A stretch of 14,791 nt of DNA from Candidatus Bathyarchaeota archaeon. Lineage in GTDB: Archaea; Thermoproteota; Bathyarchaeia; Bathyarchaeales; UBA233. This document shows, one piece after another, positions 1 to 7,260 of the stretch. The position numbers were made by a program, and so were the translations under genes. The notes beneath the pieces were generated by a model. That model was not told the DNA's origin and did no database searches. It saw nothing but the letters and a program-made list of their open reading frames with translations. Numbering within the stretch: the stretch's first letter is position 1; each line of letters begins with the position of its first letter. The stretch is from contig JANXEP010000063.1 of assembly GCA_025057795.1 (NCBI GenBank), forward strand, positions 1 through 14,791. The letters are read 5' to 3'.

Positions 1-83
1 CCCGCCAAAAGCACTGAAACCACTAGAATAATCAGTGTGGTCACTACTGTGCTTAGGGCTTTCTTACTCCTTAACGTTTTCAT
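1..83 (-). CDS. Type IV pilin-like/archaellin-like N-terminus (partial)
   Basis: Reading the minus strand from an ATG at 83 gives 27 residues before the window ends. A short basic head (MKTLRSKK) is followed by A-L-S-T and a continuous hydrophobic segment ending in LLAG. This is the layout of an archaeal class III (prepilin/archaellin) signal: a positive stretch, a small residue at the cleavage site, then a hydrophobic helix that stays in the filament or membrane. A TATA-like box lies upstream at 118-126, giving a short leader of roughly a dozen bases. The rest of the protein is outside the window, so an ordinary N-terminally anchored envelope protein is also possible. The gene diverges from the ECF transporter operon. 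Confidence 0.6.
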   Translation of the reverse strand, partial: MKTLRSKKALSTVVTTLIILVVSVLLA

Positions 84-117
84 TTCCTTTTCGCTCCGTG
101 AGGAAAAATGCGGGTTG

Positions 118-126
118 TTTAAATAT
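118..126 (-). promoter_or_regulatory. TATA-like box for the pilin-like gene
   Basis: The minus strand reads ATATTTAAA here, a good archaeal TATA element. It would place transcription start near 96, about 13 bases before the ATG at 83. Positional and sequence argument only. Confidence 0.4.
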
Positions 127-161
127 GATGGTTTGTGCGTAGAACAAAGCTACACATAACC

Positions 162-173
162 GTACACGTGTAC
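162..173. promoter_or_regulatory. Perfect 12-bp palindrome in divergent promoter
   Basis: GTACACGTGTAC equals its own reverse complement. It lies between the divergent pilin-like gene and the ECF/CoA operon, outside both coding regions, and could bind a dimeric regulator. The regulator is unknown. Confidence 0.35.
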
Positions 174-191
174 AACAAAAGCGCGAAGCGC

Positions 192-209
192 GTTTAAACA
201 TGTTTAAAC
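192..209. promoter_or_regulatory. Perfect 18-bp palindrome overlapping probable TATA box (candidate operator)
   Basis: GTTTAAACATGTTTAAAC is a perfect palindrome made of two GTTTAAAC octamers joined by AT. The right half (TTTAAACA, 203-210) is also the best-placed TATA-like element for the operon. It predicts transcription start near 230-235, a few bases before the GTG at 243. An operator overlapping TATA would let a repressor block TBP binding. Directly before it, 181-192 is another short inverted repeat (GCGC-GAA-GCGC). The cognate regulator is not visible here. Confidence 0.45.
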
Positions 210-242
210 AAGCTAAACGAAACCCTTATTTATCCAAAAAGC

Positions 243-1031
243 GTGAATGCCCCCCTCTATAAGGGTGAAATAGCCTTGAAAGCCCTTGACGCTGCCATGA
301 TAGCCGTCTGTGCCGCCCTGTACACGATTGTGGGCTACCTAACCAATCTGGGAATCGTAAGCCCTGTGGTTGGAGTTGTAAGGTTTTGGCCTTCAGTCAT
401 AGTCCCAGCCGTTTTCGCAGCCCTCTTCGGCCCATGGGTTGGCGGAATAGGTGCCGCCATAGGCATATTCTTCGCCGACATGATTCACCCTGGACATGGC
501 ATAGCCCTCCTAAGCCTCACCGTCGGTGTGCCTGCAAACTTCCTAGGCTTCTTTATAATAGGATACATAAGCCAGAGAAACGTTAAATGGAAGCATGTGG
601 CCGCGGGTCTAGGCGTTTGTGGAATCATCGCCGTAATGATTGGCTACTTGCTTAACGAAGGGTTAATAAGCCTTGACATAGGCCTCCTATTCCTAGGAGT
701 TTTCATCGGCAGCTACATAATCGCTATAGCCATAGGATACGCTTTCCCAAAATGGAGAAGCTACCAATTCTCCGCCGTTATAGGTTTAGCCGTTGGAAGC
801 GCATGGATAGGCTTCGGACTATGGGCGTACAGCCAAGCATTTCCCCTCCCGCTGGCCCTAGGCTGGGAACGCAACGCGCCCTTCTATGCCAGTTTCCTAT
901 GGCTGGTCTGGACCTTTGCAACCGAAATCCCCTTCCTCGTAACCCTCGGCCCCCCAATAATTAAGGCGTGTCAAAGAGCCTTCCCCTCGTTAACCCAAAG
1001 AAAAGTGCCGCAGCCACAAAAGAAAGAGTAG
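243..1031 (+). CDS. ECF-type transporter S (substrate-binding membrane) component
   Basis: A 262-residue integral membrane protein with about seven or eight hydrophobic segments (roughly residues 13-35, 46-64, 66-80, 86-109, 118-137, 143-167, 176-197, 216-240). The N-terminal segment with ALDAAMIAVCAALY, the small-residue-rich helices and the overall size fit the S components of energy-coupling-factor vitamin transporters; this is pattern recognition, not a search. S components bind a vitamin or precursor and are powered by EcfA/EcfT, which are not in this window. The GTG start at 243 has no clear Shine-Dalgarno and sits close to the predicted transcript start, so the mRNA is probably nearly leaderless. 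The stop is 7 bases before the pantoate kinase start, so the two are almost certainly co-transcribed. Substrate unknown; the context points to a CoA precursor such as pantoate or pantothenate. The basic C-terminal tail looks cytoplasmic. Confidence 0.75.
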   Translation: MNAPLYKGEIALKALDAAMIAVCAALYTIVGYLTNLGIVSPVVGVVRFWPSVIVPAVFAALFGPWVGGIGAAIGIFFADMIHPGHGIALLSLTVGVPANFLGFFIIGYISQRNVKWKHVAAGLGVCGIIAVMIGYLLNEGLISLDIGLLFLGVFIGSYIIAIAIGYAFPKWRSYQFSAVIGLAVGSAWIGFGLWAYSQAFPLPLALGWERNAPFYASFLWLVWTFATEIPFLVTLGPPIIKACQRAFPSLTQRKVPQPQKKE

Positions 1032-1038
1032 GGTTAAA

Positions 1039-1968
1039 TTGCCAAGCGCAAAAGCCTTCAGCCCCGCTGGAATTTCAAGCTTCTTCGAGATATGCGACAC
1101 CATGCCAGACGGCAGCCCAATCTTGAACCCTGAAAAAATTGGCGCCAGAGGTGGCGGCTTCGGAATCCAAAAAGGCGTAACCACCCAAGTCACAGTTTCT
1201 GAGGCGGACGAAAACAGCATAAACGTTTTCATTAACGGGCGAAGCGCTCCAGAAGCCGAAACCACTAAAACCGTTGTGCAAATGCTCCTTGAAAGGGCGG
1301 ACGGAAAACACAACGTTGAGGTTAGGCACGAGGTTGAGGTTCCCATAGGCGCAGGCTTCGGCTCCAGCGCGGCCGGAGCCCTAACCGCAGCCCTAGCCCT
1401 CTCAAAAGCTTTAGGCCTAAAACTAACCTACAACCAGATCGGCAGAATAGCCCACGTTGCAGAGGTCAAATGCAAAACAGGCTTAGGCACGGTTGGCCCC
1501 CTAATGATAGGCGGATGCATAATCACCCTTGAACCCGGCGCTCCCGGAACAGCCATAATAGACCGCATACCCATATCGCCAGACCATGTGGTCGTGGCCG
1601 GAGTTTTTGGAGCCATACCCACAAAGCAAGTCCTATCATCGCAGGAAAGGCGTTCAGCCGTCAACAGGTGGGGACGGAAAACCCTTGAGAAAATTCTCGC
1701 CGAGCCCTCTCCGGAAAATTTTCTGGCCTGCTGCCGGGAGTTCGCTGAAAAAACTGGCTTCATGACTGAAAGGGTTCGCAAACTGATGAGAGCTGCTGAG
1801 GAGGCTGGGGCAATAGGCGCGGCGCAGAACATGGTTGGAGAGGCTGTCCACGCCCTAACAACGTACGAAAACGCTGAAAAGGTTGCGCAAGCTTTTAATC
1901 GGGTTCTGCCAAAAGAAAACGTGTTGGTCGCCAACGTAGACCTCCAGGGAGCAAGACTGTTGGGGTAA
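1039..1968 (+). CDS. Pantoate kinase (GHMP family, archaeal CoA pathway)
   Basis: Pantoate kinase phosphorylates pantoate to 4-phosphopantoate with ATP. Archaea use it with phosphopantothenate synthetase in place of the bacterial pantothenate synthetase/pantothenate kinase route. The 309-residue protein is a GHMP kinase: SPAGISSFFEI near residues 8-18 is typical of this subfamily, and the glycine/serine-rich ATP loop is at 102-112 (PIGAGFGSSAA). A KTGLGTVG segment at 146-153 follows. Length is normal for the family (about 300). The start is a TTG at 1039, 7 bases after the ECF gene. The adenylyltransferase gene follows 5 bases after the stop, so two CoA steps share one transcript. Homoserine and mevalonate kinases are the nearest alternatives, but the motif context and neighbour favour pantoate kinase. 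Confidence 0.88.
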   Translation: MPSAKAFSPAGISSFFEICDTMPDGSPILNPEKIGARGGGFGIQKGVTTQVTVSEADENSINVFINGRSAPEAETTKTVVQMLLERADGKHNVEVRHEVEVPIGAGFGSSAAGALTAALALSKALGLKLTYNQIGRIAHVAEVKCKTGLGTVGPLMIGGCIITLEPGAPGTAIIDRIPISPDHVVVAGVFGAIPTKQVLSSQERRSAVNRWGRKTLEKILAEPSPENFLACCREFAEKTGFMTERVRKLMRAAEEAGAIGAAQNMVGEAVHALTTYENAEKVAQAFNRVLPKENVLVANVDLQGARLLG

Positions 1969-1973
1969 AAGGT

Positions 1974-2456
1974 TTGCAAGATAAGAAATTTAAAGCTGTG
2001 GCTGTTGGAGGAACCTTCGACGAGTTCCACAAGGGACATAGAACTCTTTTGTTAAAAGCGTTTGAGGTCGGAGAACAAGTTTTAATCGGCTTGTGCACGG
2101 ACGAGTTTGTAAGCAAGATGAAAAAACCCCACATAACAGCCCCCTACGAGCACAGATTGGAAGAGCTGAAAAAATTCCTCCGCAAACAAGGCCTTATTGA
2201 AAGAGCCAAAATACTTCCCCTAAACGACCCCTACGGAGTAACCCTCTCCGGAGGATGCTTAGACGCCATAGTTGTAAGCAGGGAAACAGAACCCACAGCA
2301 ATAAAAATCAACGAGGAAAGAAAGAAGCTTGGGCTTCAGCCCTTAAGCATCGTAACAATCGACATGGTTCCCGCAGAAAACCATGCACCCATCTCCACCA
2401 CACGGATTCGCAGAGGAGAAATAGACCGCGAAGGACGACTAATAAAAAGACCTTAA
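1974..2456 (+). CDS. coaD: Phosphopantetheine adenylyltransferase, archaeal type
   Basis: Transfers AMP from ATP to 4'-phosphopantetheine to make dephospho-CoA, the penultimate CoA step, in the cytoplasm. The 160-residue protein has the nucleotidyltransferase signature GGTFDEFHKGH at residues 12-22, with the catalytic HxGH at 19-22. The second nucleotide-binding motif, of the ISSTxIR type, is STTRIRRGEID at 141-151. Length matches the archaeal/eukaryotic-like form. The TTG start at 1974 lies 5 bases after the pantoate kinase stop, completing a three-gene operon with the ECF S component. A T6 run at 2476-2481 soon after the stop may end the transcript. The archaeal enzyme is only distantly related to bacterial CoaD, so the symbol is used in the functional sense. 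Confidence 0.88.
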   Translation: MQDKKFKAVAVGGTFDEFHKGHRTLLLKAFEVGEQVLIGLCTDEFVSKMKKPHITAPYEHRLEELKKFLRKQGLIERAKILPLNDPYGVTLSGGCLDAIVVSRETEPTAIKINEERKKLGLQPLSIVTIDMVPAENHAPISTTRIRRGEIDREGRLIKRP

Positions 2457-2475
2457 CTCCAACTTTACCTCCACA

Positions 2476-2481
2476 TTTTTT
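2476..2481 (+). terminator. Oligo-T terminator candidate
   Basis: A run of six T residues 20 bases after the adenylyltransferase stop, with no hairpin. This suits archaeal termination at T-rich stretches. It precedes the separate promoter of the next gene. Confidence 0.25.
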
Positions 2482-2568
2482 GACAAGCACAAAGATATGG
2501 CATTTCATTCGCTAGCTAAGAAACGGCCACTTACACCCGACTGACGAGAGTTTAGATATAAGCGCTAA

Positions 2569-2577
2569 TTTTAAATA
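2569..2577 (+). promoter_or_regulatory. TATA-like box for the substrate-binding protein gene
   Basis: TTTTAAATA lies 40 bases before the ATG at 2617. It predicts transcription start around 2598, just ahead of a GAGGGA ribosome-binding motif at 2602-2607. Confidence 0.45.
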
Positions 2578-2616
2578 GGAAAACCTCCCAAAAACTTTTG
2601 CGAGGGAATATATATT

Positions 2617-4569
2617 ATGGAACGCAGAAACTATGTGAAATACTCTTTCGCTCTCCTTCTGGCGCTAGTAACCCTTGTTGCATCGCTGTCTCCAGGCGTG
2701 CAAGTGCAAGCGCAACAAAAAAACATACTGCGAATAGAAATGAACTGTATAGTATCCTCATTTAACCCACTGCAAGCGCAGCGTGACATCTGTCAAGCTG
2801 TATGGTTCGCCAATCTGCTGTACGAACCGTTGATATTGAACCTGTTTAATGGTAGTTTGGTGCCTTGGTTGGCTGAGCGTTGGGAAATCCTTGACGACGG
2901 CAAACGATACATTTTCCACATAGACAAAAGAGCCCGATGGAGCGACGGCACCCCAGTCACAGCCCGCGACGTGGAAGTCACGTGGAACCAGACTTTCACC
3001 TACGCGTTTCCAACAACATTACGGGGTGTTCTTGAGGCGGTTAGGGCTGTGGACACTTACACCGTCGAGTTTATCACTACACAGCCATGGGCAAGATGGT
3101 ACTCAGAGTTCGGCGGCACCCTTGTCAGACCTGCACATATATGGGAAAAACTTGAGGATCCCCTGGCCTACGAGTTTATAGACGACCCGAGCAAGCATGT
3201 TACGTCAGGTCCCTTCGTGTATGATTCATACGAGCCAAATGCGTGGTGGTACTTCAGGAAGAGGCCAGACTACTGGAAGACGGAACACATGCCGAAAATA
3301 GACGGAGTTATGATGATTTTGTACGTTGACGAGGCATTGTATCCGCTAATCATTCAGAAAGGCGATGTAGACGTAGTCTGCGCGTATCCCTTCTACCTGC
3401 TGGCCCAGGTGGTGGGGAAGCCCAACATAGGCATTTGGACCTTCCCCCAGCCTGTTGCCACTGAAGTTTTAGCCGTTAACACTAGGCTTTATCCGCTTAA
3501 CATGAAAGAGGTTAGGCAGGCCATCGACTTAGCCCTAGACAAGATAGGAATAGCTCAAAACTACTTCATGGGCTATGGTGTGCCGGGTAACAGATGCCTA
3601 GTCAATTTTGCGGCGTGTCCAGAGTTTTTCGTGCCTGAGGCTGCTTGGCAGGGTTGGGGTAAAACTGATGAGCAACGCGTTGCAGAGGCAAACCGCATGT
3701 TAGACGCGTTGGGCTTTACGAAAGGGCCTGACGGAGTGAGGGTTACCCCCAACGGTACACGTCTAAGCTACAAGTTTATTGTGCAGAACGCGCCCCTCAC
3801 AACCGTGAGGCTTAGAACTTCTGAATACCTAATAGACAACCTAAAGAAGATAGGAATAGAAATACACACGTATCAGCCGCTGGCAATAATGGACTATTTC
3901 GTAGCTACATTCCTTGCTCCAACAAAAGATTGGGGATTTGCAGAAGGAACCTACGGCGAGTATCCGGAACCATGGTACAACCAGGTTTATTCCTACTTGT
4001 TGCCTCCTGTGGGTTTTGCCCAAGTGATGGCCACAGGCTTTGACGAGACAGAGCCTGAAGTTGCCGCCCAGATTGGCAACCTCTCCCAAAGCGCTCTAAG
4101 GAGGCTAAACTACGCCGACCTAGTGGAGGACGTTAAACAAATGATCAGGATATACAAAGACTATATACCGACAATCTGCATAGCGTTCTATCCAATGTTC
4201 ATATTTGTTTACAGAACAGACAGATTCACCAACTGGAATTTTGAACATTCAACCAAAACAGGCGCGTTCGGCTATCCGCAACCAATGAGGCCGTTAATAG
4301 TAAATGAGATCACACCCGTTGGCTGGGTGCCGCCTGCAACGCCTACTCCTACTCCAACACCTACCCCTACACCTGCCCGTCCCACCCCCACCCCGACCGG
4401 CCCAACCCCCACTCCGACACCAACCCCTATTGTTACGCCAACACCAACGCCAGCACCGCCAACTGGAATACCAACAGAGCAAATAATCCTAATTGCCGTA
4501 GCAGCAATCGTAGTAATCGCAATAATAGGCTATATAGCCATCAGAGCTAGAAGAAAACCCGCAGCATAA
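2617..4569 (+). CDS. Membrane-anchored ABC transporter substrate-binding protein, family 5 (peptide/nickel/oligosaccharide type)
   Basis: A 650-residue extracytoplasmic solute-binding protein. Residues 1-32 form a Sec signal peptide (basic start, hydrophobic core, A-x-A-like end QVQA) without a lipobox cysteine. Residues about 35-560 look like SBP family 5: an early NLLYEPL segment, W-L-A-E-R-W, a WSDGTPVTARDVEVTW block near 108-123 and a SGPFVY segment near 197-202 are hallmarks of DppA/OppA-type proteins. A Thr-Pro linker (about 573-618, mostly TP repeats) leads to a single C-terminal helix (about 622-643) and a basic tail, anchoring the domain outside the membrane; bacterial homologues usually use a lipid anchor. 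Ligand unknown: peptides and oligosaccharides are both common for archaeal members. No permease or ATPase gene lies nearby. Own promoter and a GAGGGA ribosome site; flanked by unrelated genes. Confidence 0.88.
   Translation: MERRNYVKYSFALLLALVTLVASLSPGVQVQAQQKNILRIEMNCIVSSFNPLQAQRDICQAVWFANLLYEPLILNLFNGSLVPWLAERWEILDDGKRYIFHIDKRARWSDGTPVTARDVEVTWNQTFTYAFPTTLRGVLEAVRAVDTYTVEFITTQPWARWYSEFGGTLVRPAHIWEKLEDPLAYEFIDDPSKHVTSGPFVYDSYEPNAWWYFRKRPDYWKTEHMPKIDGVMMILYVDEALYPLIIQKGDVDVVCAYPFYLLAQVVGKPNIGIWTFPQPVATEVLAVNTRLYPLNMKEVRQAIDLALDKIGIAQNYFMGYGVPGNRCLVNFAACPEFFVPEAAWQGWGKTDEQRVAEANRMLDALGFTKGPDGVRVTPNGTRLSYKFIVQNAPLTTVRLRTSEYLIDNLKKIGIEIHTYQPLAIMDYFVATFLAPTKDWGFAEGTYGEYPEPWYNQVYSYLLPPVGFAQVMATGFDETEPEVAAQIGNLSQSALRRLNYADLVEDVKQMIRIYKDYIPTICIAFYPMFIFVYRTDRFTNWNFEHSTKTGAFGYPQPMRPLIVNEITPVGWVPPATPTPTPTPTPTPARPTPTPTGPTPTPTPTPIVTPTPTPAPPTGIPTEQIILIAVAAIVVIAIIGYIAIRARRKPAA
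4333..4470 (+). repeat. Threonine-proline linker-coding low-complexity repeat
   Basis: The DNA is an imperfect repeat of ACN-CCN codons encoding a TP-rich linker between the binding domain and the C-terminal membrane helix. Codon third positions vary, which suggests selection on the protein rather than a recent microsatellite expansion. Confidence 0.7.
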
Positions 4570-4573
4570 ATCA

Positions 4574-4597
4574 TCCCCCTTTATTTTCTTGATTTTC
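4574..4597 (+). terminator. T-rich terminator candidate after substrate-binding protein
   Basis: Just after the stop at 4569 the plus strand is T-rich with several T3-T4 runs and no convincing hairpin. It plausibly ends the single-gene transcript before the ribosomal protein promoter. Confidence 0.25.
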
Positions 4598-4743
4598 GGC
4601 GAATCATTATTTTGTTATTGTTGCAGTTTGCTGTTTTCTATGTTGGGATGCATAGATATGATTGGAACTTGAGGGCTTATCCTTGGCTTGTGATTGTATG
4701 TTTAAAGTTCACAGTCAATGAGATTGAGATTACCATAGGCTAA

Positions 4744-4757
4744 TTATTTAAATATTA
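4744..4757 (+). promoter_or_regulatory. TATA box of the rps12-rps7 operon
   Basis: The region 4744-4757 holds a strong TTTAAATA core (4747-4754). Transcription start would fall near 4776. This lies before the ATG at 4796 but after the alternative GTG at 4763, so it helps decide the uS12 start. Confidence 0.55.
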
Positions 4758-4795
4758 GATTTGTGATTAGACGTAGCAAGGTGAAATCAGGGGCT

Positions 4796-5236
4796 ATGGG
4801 TTCAAAGTCTCCAAGGGGAGAGTTCGCCGCGAGGAAGCTTGCTGAAAAAAGGCAGAAGTTCAGGTGGAGTAGCAGGTACTATAAAAGGCGCATGTTAGGG
4901 TTGGATGTTAAGGCAGACCCCCTTGAAGGGGCTCCCATGGCGAGGGGTATAGTCCTTGAAAAAGTTGGGGTTGAAAGCAAACAGCCCAACAGCGCCATAA
5001 GAAAATGTGTTAGAACCCAGCTGATCAAGAATGGAAGGGTTATAACGGCTTTTCTCCCCGGAGACGGCGCCCTAAACGTTGTTGACGAGCATGATGAAGT
5101 GATAGTTGAGGGCATAGGGGGCTCCCGGGGAAGAAGCATGGGTGACATTCCGGGTGTCCGCTGGAAGGTGATAATGGTTAATGGGGTTTCCCTTAAAGAA
5201 CTGGTTCTTGGAAGAAAACAGAAGCCTATGCGGTGA
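4796..5236 (+). CDS. rps12: Small ribosomal subunit protein uS12
   Basis: uS12 sits at the decoding centre of the 30S subunit and contributes to codon-anticodon proofreading. The protein is full length and highly conserved: the archaeal N-terminus [14 protein letters not shown], the loop KQPNSAIRK at 62-70 that faces the decoding site, and [20 protein letters not shown] at about 104-123. I chose ATG 4796 (146 residues, normal for archaea) over the in-frame GTG at 4763. The family begins at this M, the TATA box places transcription start near 4776, and AAGGTGA at 4779-4785 is a suitable ribosome-binding site. uS7 follows 6 bases after the stop, the classic rps12-rps7 pair of the str-type operon. 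Confidence 0.96.
   Translation: MGSKSPRGEFAARKLAEKRQKFRWSSRYYKRRMLGLDVKADPLEGAPMARGIVLEKVGVESKQPNSAIRKCVRTQLIKNGRVITAFLPGDGALNVVDEHDEVIVEGIGGSRGRSMGDIPGVRWKVIMVNGVSLKELVLGRKQKPMR
5232..5236 (+). promoter_or_regulatory. Ribosome-binding site for uS7, overlapping the uS12 stop
   Basis: GGTGA at the very end of rps12 (its last three bases are the TGA stop) lies 6 bases before the TTG start at 5243. This supports the non-ATG start and coupled translation. Confidence 0.5.
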
Positions 5237-5242
5237 AAAGTC

Positions 5243-5845
5243 TTGAGTAAAGAACAGGAACAGAAAAGCGAGATTGAAGAGAAAGAGGTAAAGCTTTTCG
5301 GAAAATGGAGCTTTAAAGGTGTTGAAGTGAAGGACTTGGGCTTACAGAGGTACATATTGCTTAAGCCCGTTGCGGTTCCCCACACCATGGGCCGCCACGA
5401 GCATAAGCGTTTCGGCAAGGCAAACGTGAACATTGTTGAGAGGCTTGTGAACAATCTTATGCGTCCCGGAAAAAACGCTGGGAAAAAGGCTAAAGCCATA
5501 AACATTGTTAAACACGCTTTTGAGATTATACATTTGCGCACTGGAAGAAACCCGATAGAGGTTCTTGTTAGAGCTGTTGAAAACTCTGCGCCATGCGAGG
5601 ACACCACTAGAATAGCCTACGGTGGAATTGTCTACCATTTGTCGGTGGATGTTTCCCCGCAGAGAAGGGTTGACTTGGCTTTGAGGCACATATGCGAAGG
5701 TGCAAGGCAGGCAGCTATGCATAACCCCCGCTCAATCGAGGAATGCCTAGCTGAGGAGCTTATTTTAGCCGCAAACCATGACATGAAAAGCCATGCTGTT
5801 TCAAAACGTCACGAGCTGGAAAGAATAGCTCAAGCCTCAAGGTAG
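5243..5845 (+). CDS. rps7: Small ribosomal subunit protein uS7
   Basis: uS7 nucleates assembly of the 30S head and lies near the E site and mRNA exit. The 200-residue protein has an archaeal-type acidic/basic N-terminal extension (residues 1-15), then the conserved KLFGKWSF start and [18 protein letters not shown] (about 71-88). [10 protein letters not shown] and the [11 protein letters not shown] segment follow in mid-protein, then [11 protein letters not shown] and the [14 protein letters not shown] tail. The TTG start at 5243 is supported by a GGTGA site 6 bases upstream and by family length. Co-transcribed with rps12. The stop is only 12 bases from the stop of the opposite-strand GTPase, so the 3' ends of the two transcripts must overlap. 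Confidence 0.96.
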   Translation: MSKEQEQKSEIEEKEVKLFGKWSFKGVEVKDLGLQRYILLKPVAVPHTMGRHEHKRFGKANVNIVERLVNNLMRPGKNAGKKAKAINIVKHAFEIIHLRTGRNPIEVLVRAVENSAPCEDTTRIAYGGIVYHLSVDVSPQRRVDLALRHICEGARQAAMHNPRSIEECLAEELILAANHDMKSHAVSKRHELERIAQASR

Positions 5846-5857
5846 CCTCCGTCCACG

Positions 5858-7033
5858 CTATTTTGTGTGAATTTCAACTATGTCCCCGTCTTCAAGGATA
5901 AACGCTGCGCCTACCTTCTGAGGGCTGAAGACTAGACGTTTAGCCCAAACCCTTGCATAGGCAAATTTTTTGCTGAAGTCGCTGTGGATGCTCCTCGCTA
6001 AGTCATAGACTGTTGCGCCCCTTTTCAAGACGAAGGGCTTTTCGGAAAAGTTTTTCTCAGAAGGCTCCTTGGTGTAAACTCGAATCAACTCCAAAATTTT
6101 AAACAGGGATTCCCCAATTTTCTCTAAGCCAAAACGGTTTTTACACGAGACTGCGATCACGGGGGGCTCATCGCCTACAAAGTCCCTTAAAAGTTTCAGG
6201 TTTGCCTCTGCCCCCTCCAAGTCTATTTTGTTAGCCACTATGATTGTGGGCTTATAGACGGTGCTTTCAAAAATGGCGTCCTCAACATCGTCTAATGTGG
6301 CTTCACCGTAAATTTTGACAACGGCGTCTGAAACCCTGTAGCTTTTTAGAAGCTCCTCAACCTCTTTGAAGGTGCAGTTTAAAAGTTTCCCTAAAACAAT
6401 TATGCGTAAGCCGGCTCCCATAAACTTCTTTTCAATCTCCACATGCGCCCTCGGCTTAGTAACCATTATCCGCGTTTTCTCCAGTTCTCCAAGGATTATG
6501 GATAACTGTTCAACGGGGTTGCCTGCCAAATCCACCATGAGGATTAAGCCGTCAGCGTTTCTGGCTAAAGCCAAAGTTTGAAGCCCCCAAGCTCTGCCGT
6601 CAGCTGCCCCCTCCATCAAAGCAGGAGCTTCAACAATTTGGAATTGCACATCCTCGTAAGCGAGTATGCCTGGAACAGGCTCTTTGGTTGTGTAGGGGAC
6701 TGGTGAAACTTCAACCTTAGCGTTTGTTAAGGATGATAGGAGACTGCTCTTTCCAACGTTGGTTAAACCTAAAACGACAACTTGGGCTGCCCCCTCCTTT
6801 TCTATGAAAAATTTCGCTCCGCCCCTGCCCGTTTTCCTTCGTTTTACCTCCTCGATTTCCCTGCGTAGAACAGCCATCTGCTTTTTAACTTGAGCGCAGA
6901 GCTTAGCTGTACCCTTATGCTTTGGGACGAGGCTTAAAAACTCCTGCATGAGCTGAAGCTTCTCTCTGGGGTTTCTGGCGGCTGAAACCTCTGCCCATTT
7001 GCGTTTAGCTTCAGCAGGCAGATTTGTAGGCAT
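5858..7033 (-). CDS. DRG/OBG-like GTPase with TGS domain
   Basis: A 391-residue GTP-binding protein related to the DRG branch of the OBG family, whose members are usually tied to ribosomes and translation. Order: a basic helical N-terminus (1-75, including a coiled-coil-like KKQMAVLRREIEEVKRR), then the G domain, then a C-terminal TGS domain (about 318-391, ending EDGDIVEIHTK). G1 is GLTNVGKSS (89-97), G4 is NKID (268-271), and SCK at 296-298 fits G5. The G3 position, normally DxxG, reads EAPA at 135-138, so both the Mg-coordinating Asp and the invariant Gly differ. The following EGAADGRAWG resembles the DRG EGA-x-x-G region, so the alignment is secure. Lies opposite to, and between, rps7 and EF-1 alpha. 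GTP hydrolysis may be weak or altered; that is inference. Confidence 0.85.
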   Translation of the reverse strand: MPTNLPAEAKRKWAEVSAARNPREKLQLMQEFLSLVPKHKGTAKLCAQVKKQMAVLRREIEEVKRRKTGRGGAKFFIEKEGAAQVVVLGLTNVGKSSLLSSLTNAKVEVSPVPYTTKEPVPGILAYEDVQFQIVEAPALMEGAADGRAWGLQTLALARNADGLILMVDLAGNPVEQLSIILGELEKTRIMVTKPRAHVEIEKKFMGAGLRIIVLGKLLNCTFKEVEELLKSYRVSDAVVKIYGEATLDDVEDAIFESTVYKPTIIVANKIDLEGAEANLKLLRDFVGDEPPVIAVSCKNRFGLEKIGESLFKILELIRVYTKEPSEKNFSEKPFVLKRGATVYDLARSIHSDFSKKFAYARVWAKRLVFSPQKVGAAFILEDGDIVEIHTK

Positions 7034-7183
7034 GAGCCCTTACGCGTCCCTAAAGCTAATTCGGGATAAATCTCTAATATCCATTTCGAAAAGGTTCAAA
7101 TAACGAATTCTTTAACGCCTATAAACCCGGAGGGCTTAAGCGCTTCCCAAAATGTATAATAAACGCGGAAATAGGATAATAAA

Positions 7184-7193
7184 CTTAAAATAA
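7184..7193 (+). promoter_or_regulatory. TATA-like box for EF-1 alpha
   Basis: CTTAAAATAA lies about 75 bases before the EF-1 alpha ATG and predicts a leader of roughly 55 bases. The region between the divergent GTPase and EF-1 alpha (7034-7267) is A/T-rich and shows no other gene. Confidence 0.3.
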
Positions 7194-7255
7194 TTGAATG
7201 AACAGTTGTGTAAACGAATTCACTAAAAATAGAGGAGAAATAAGGTTTAGAGTGT

Positions 7256-7260
7256 GGAGG
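7256..7260 (+). promoter_or_regulatory. Strong ribosome-binding site for EF-1 alpha
   Basis: GGAGG seven bases before the ATG at 7268 is the strongest Shine-Dalgarno in the left half of the window. That fits a very highly expressed gene and fixes the start. Confidence 0.6.

Noticed and set aside
1428..2039. 203-codon minus-strand open frame over pantoate kinase and the adenylyltransferase start.
   Set aside because: It is a shadow of two clear plus-strand genes, and its translation shows low-complexity Ser/Ala/Pro composition typical of antisense frames.
4333..4470. Repetitive DNA that might suggest a short tandem-repeat locus or CRISPR-like array.
   Set aside because: It is in frame, encodes a Thr-Pro linker, and has no unique spacers or constant repeat length.
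4570..4743. The reading frame of the substrate-binding protein stays open for 57 more codons after its stop, hydrophobic at first and with an ATG at 4648.
   Set aside because: A/T-rich spacer with no ribosome site and no family resemblance; it ends at the TATA region of rps12. Most likely chance.
4763..4795. GTG 4763 as the start of uS12.
   Set aside because: It would lie only about 10 bases after the TATA core and before the expected transcript start, and would add 11 residues absent from the family.
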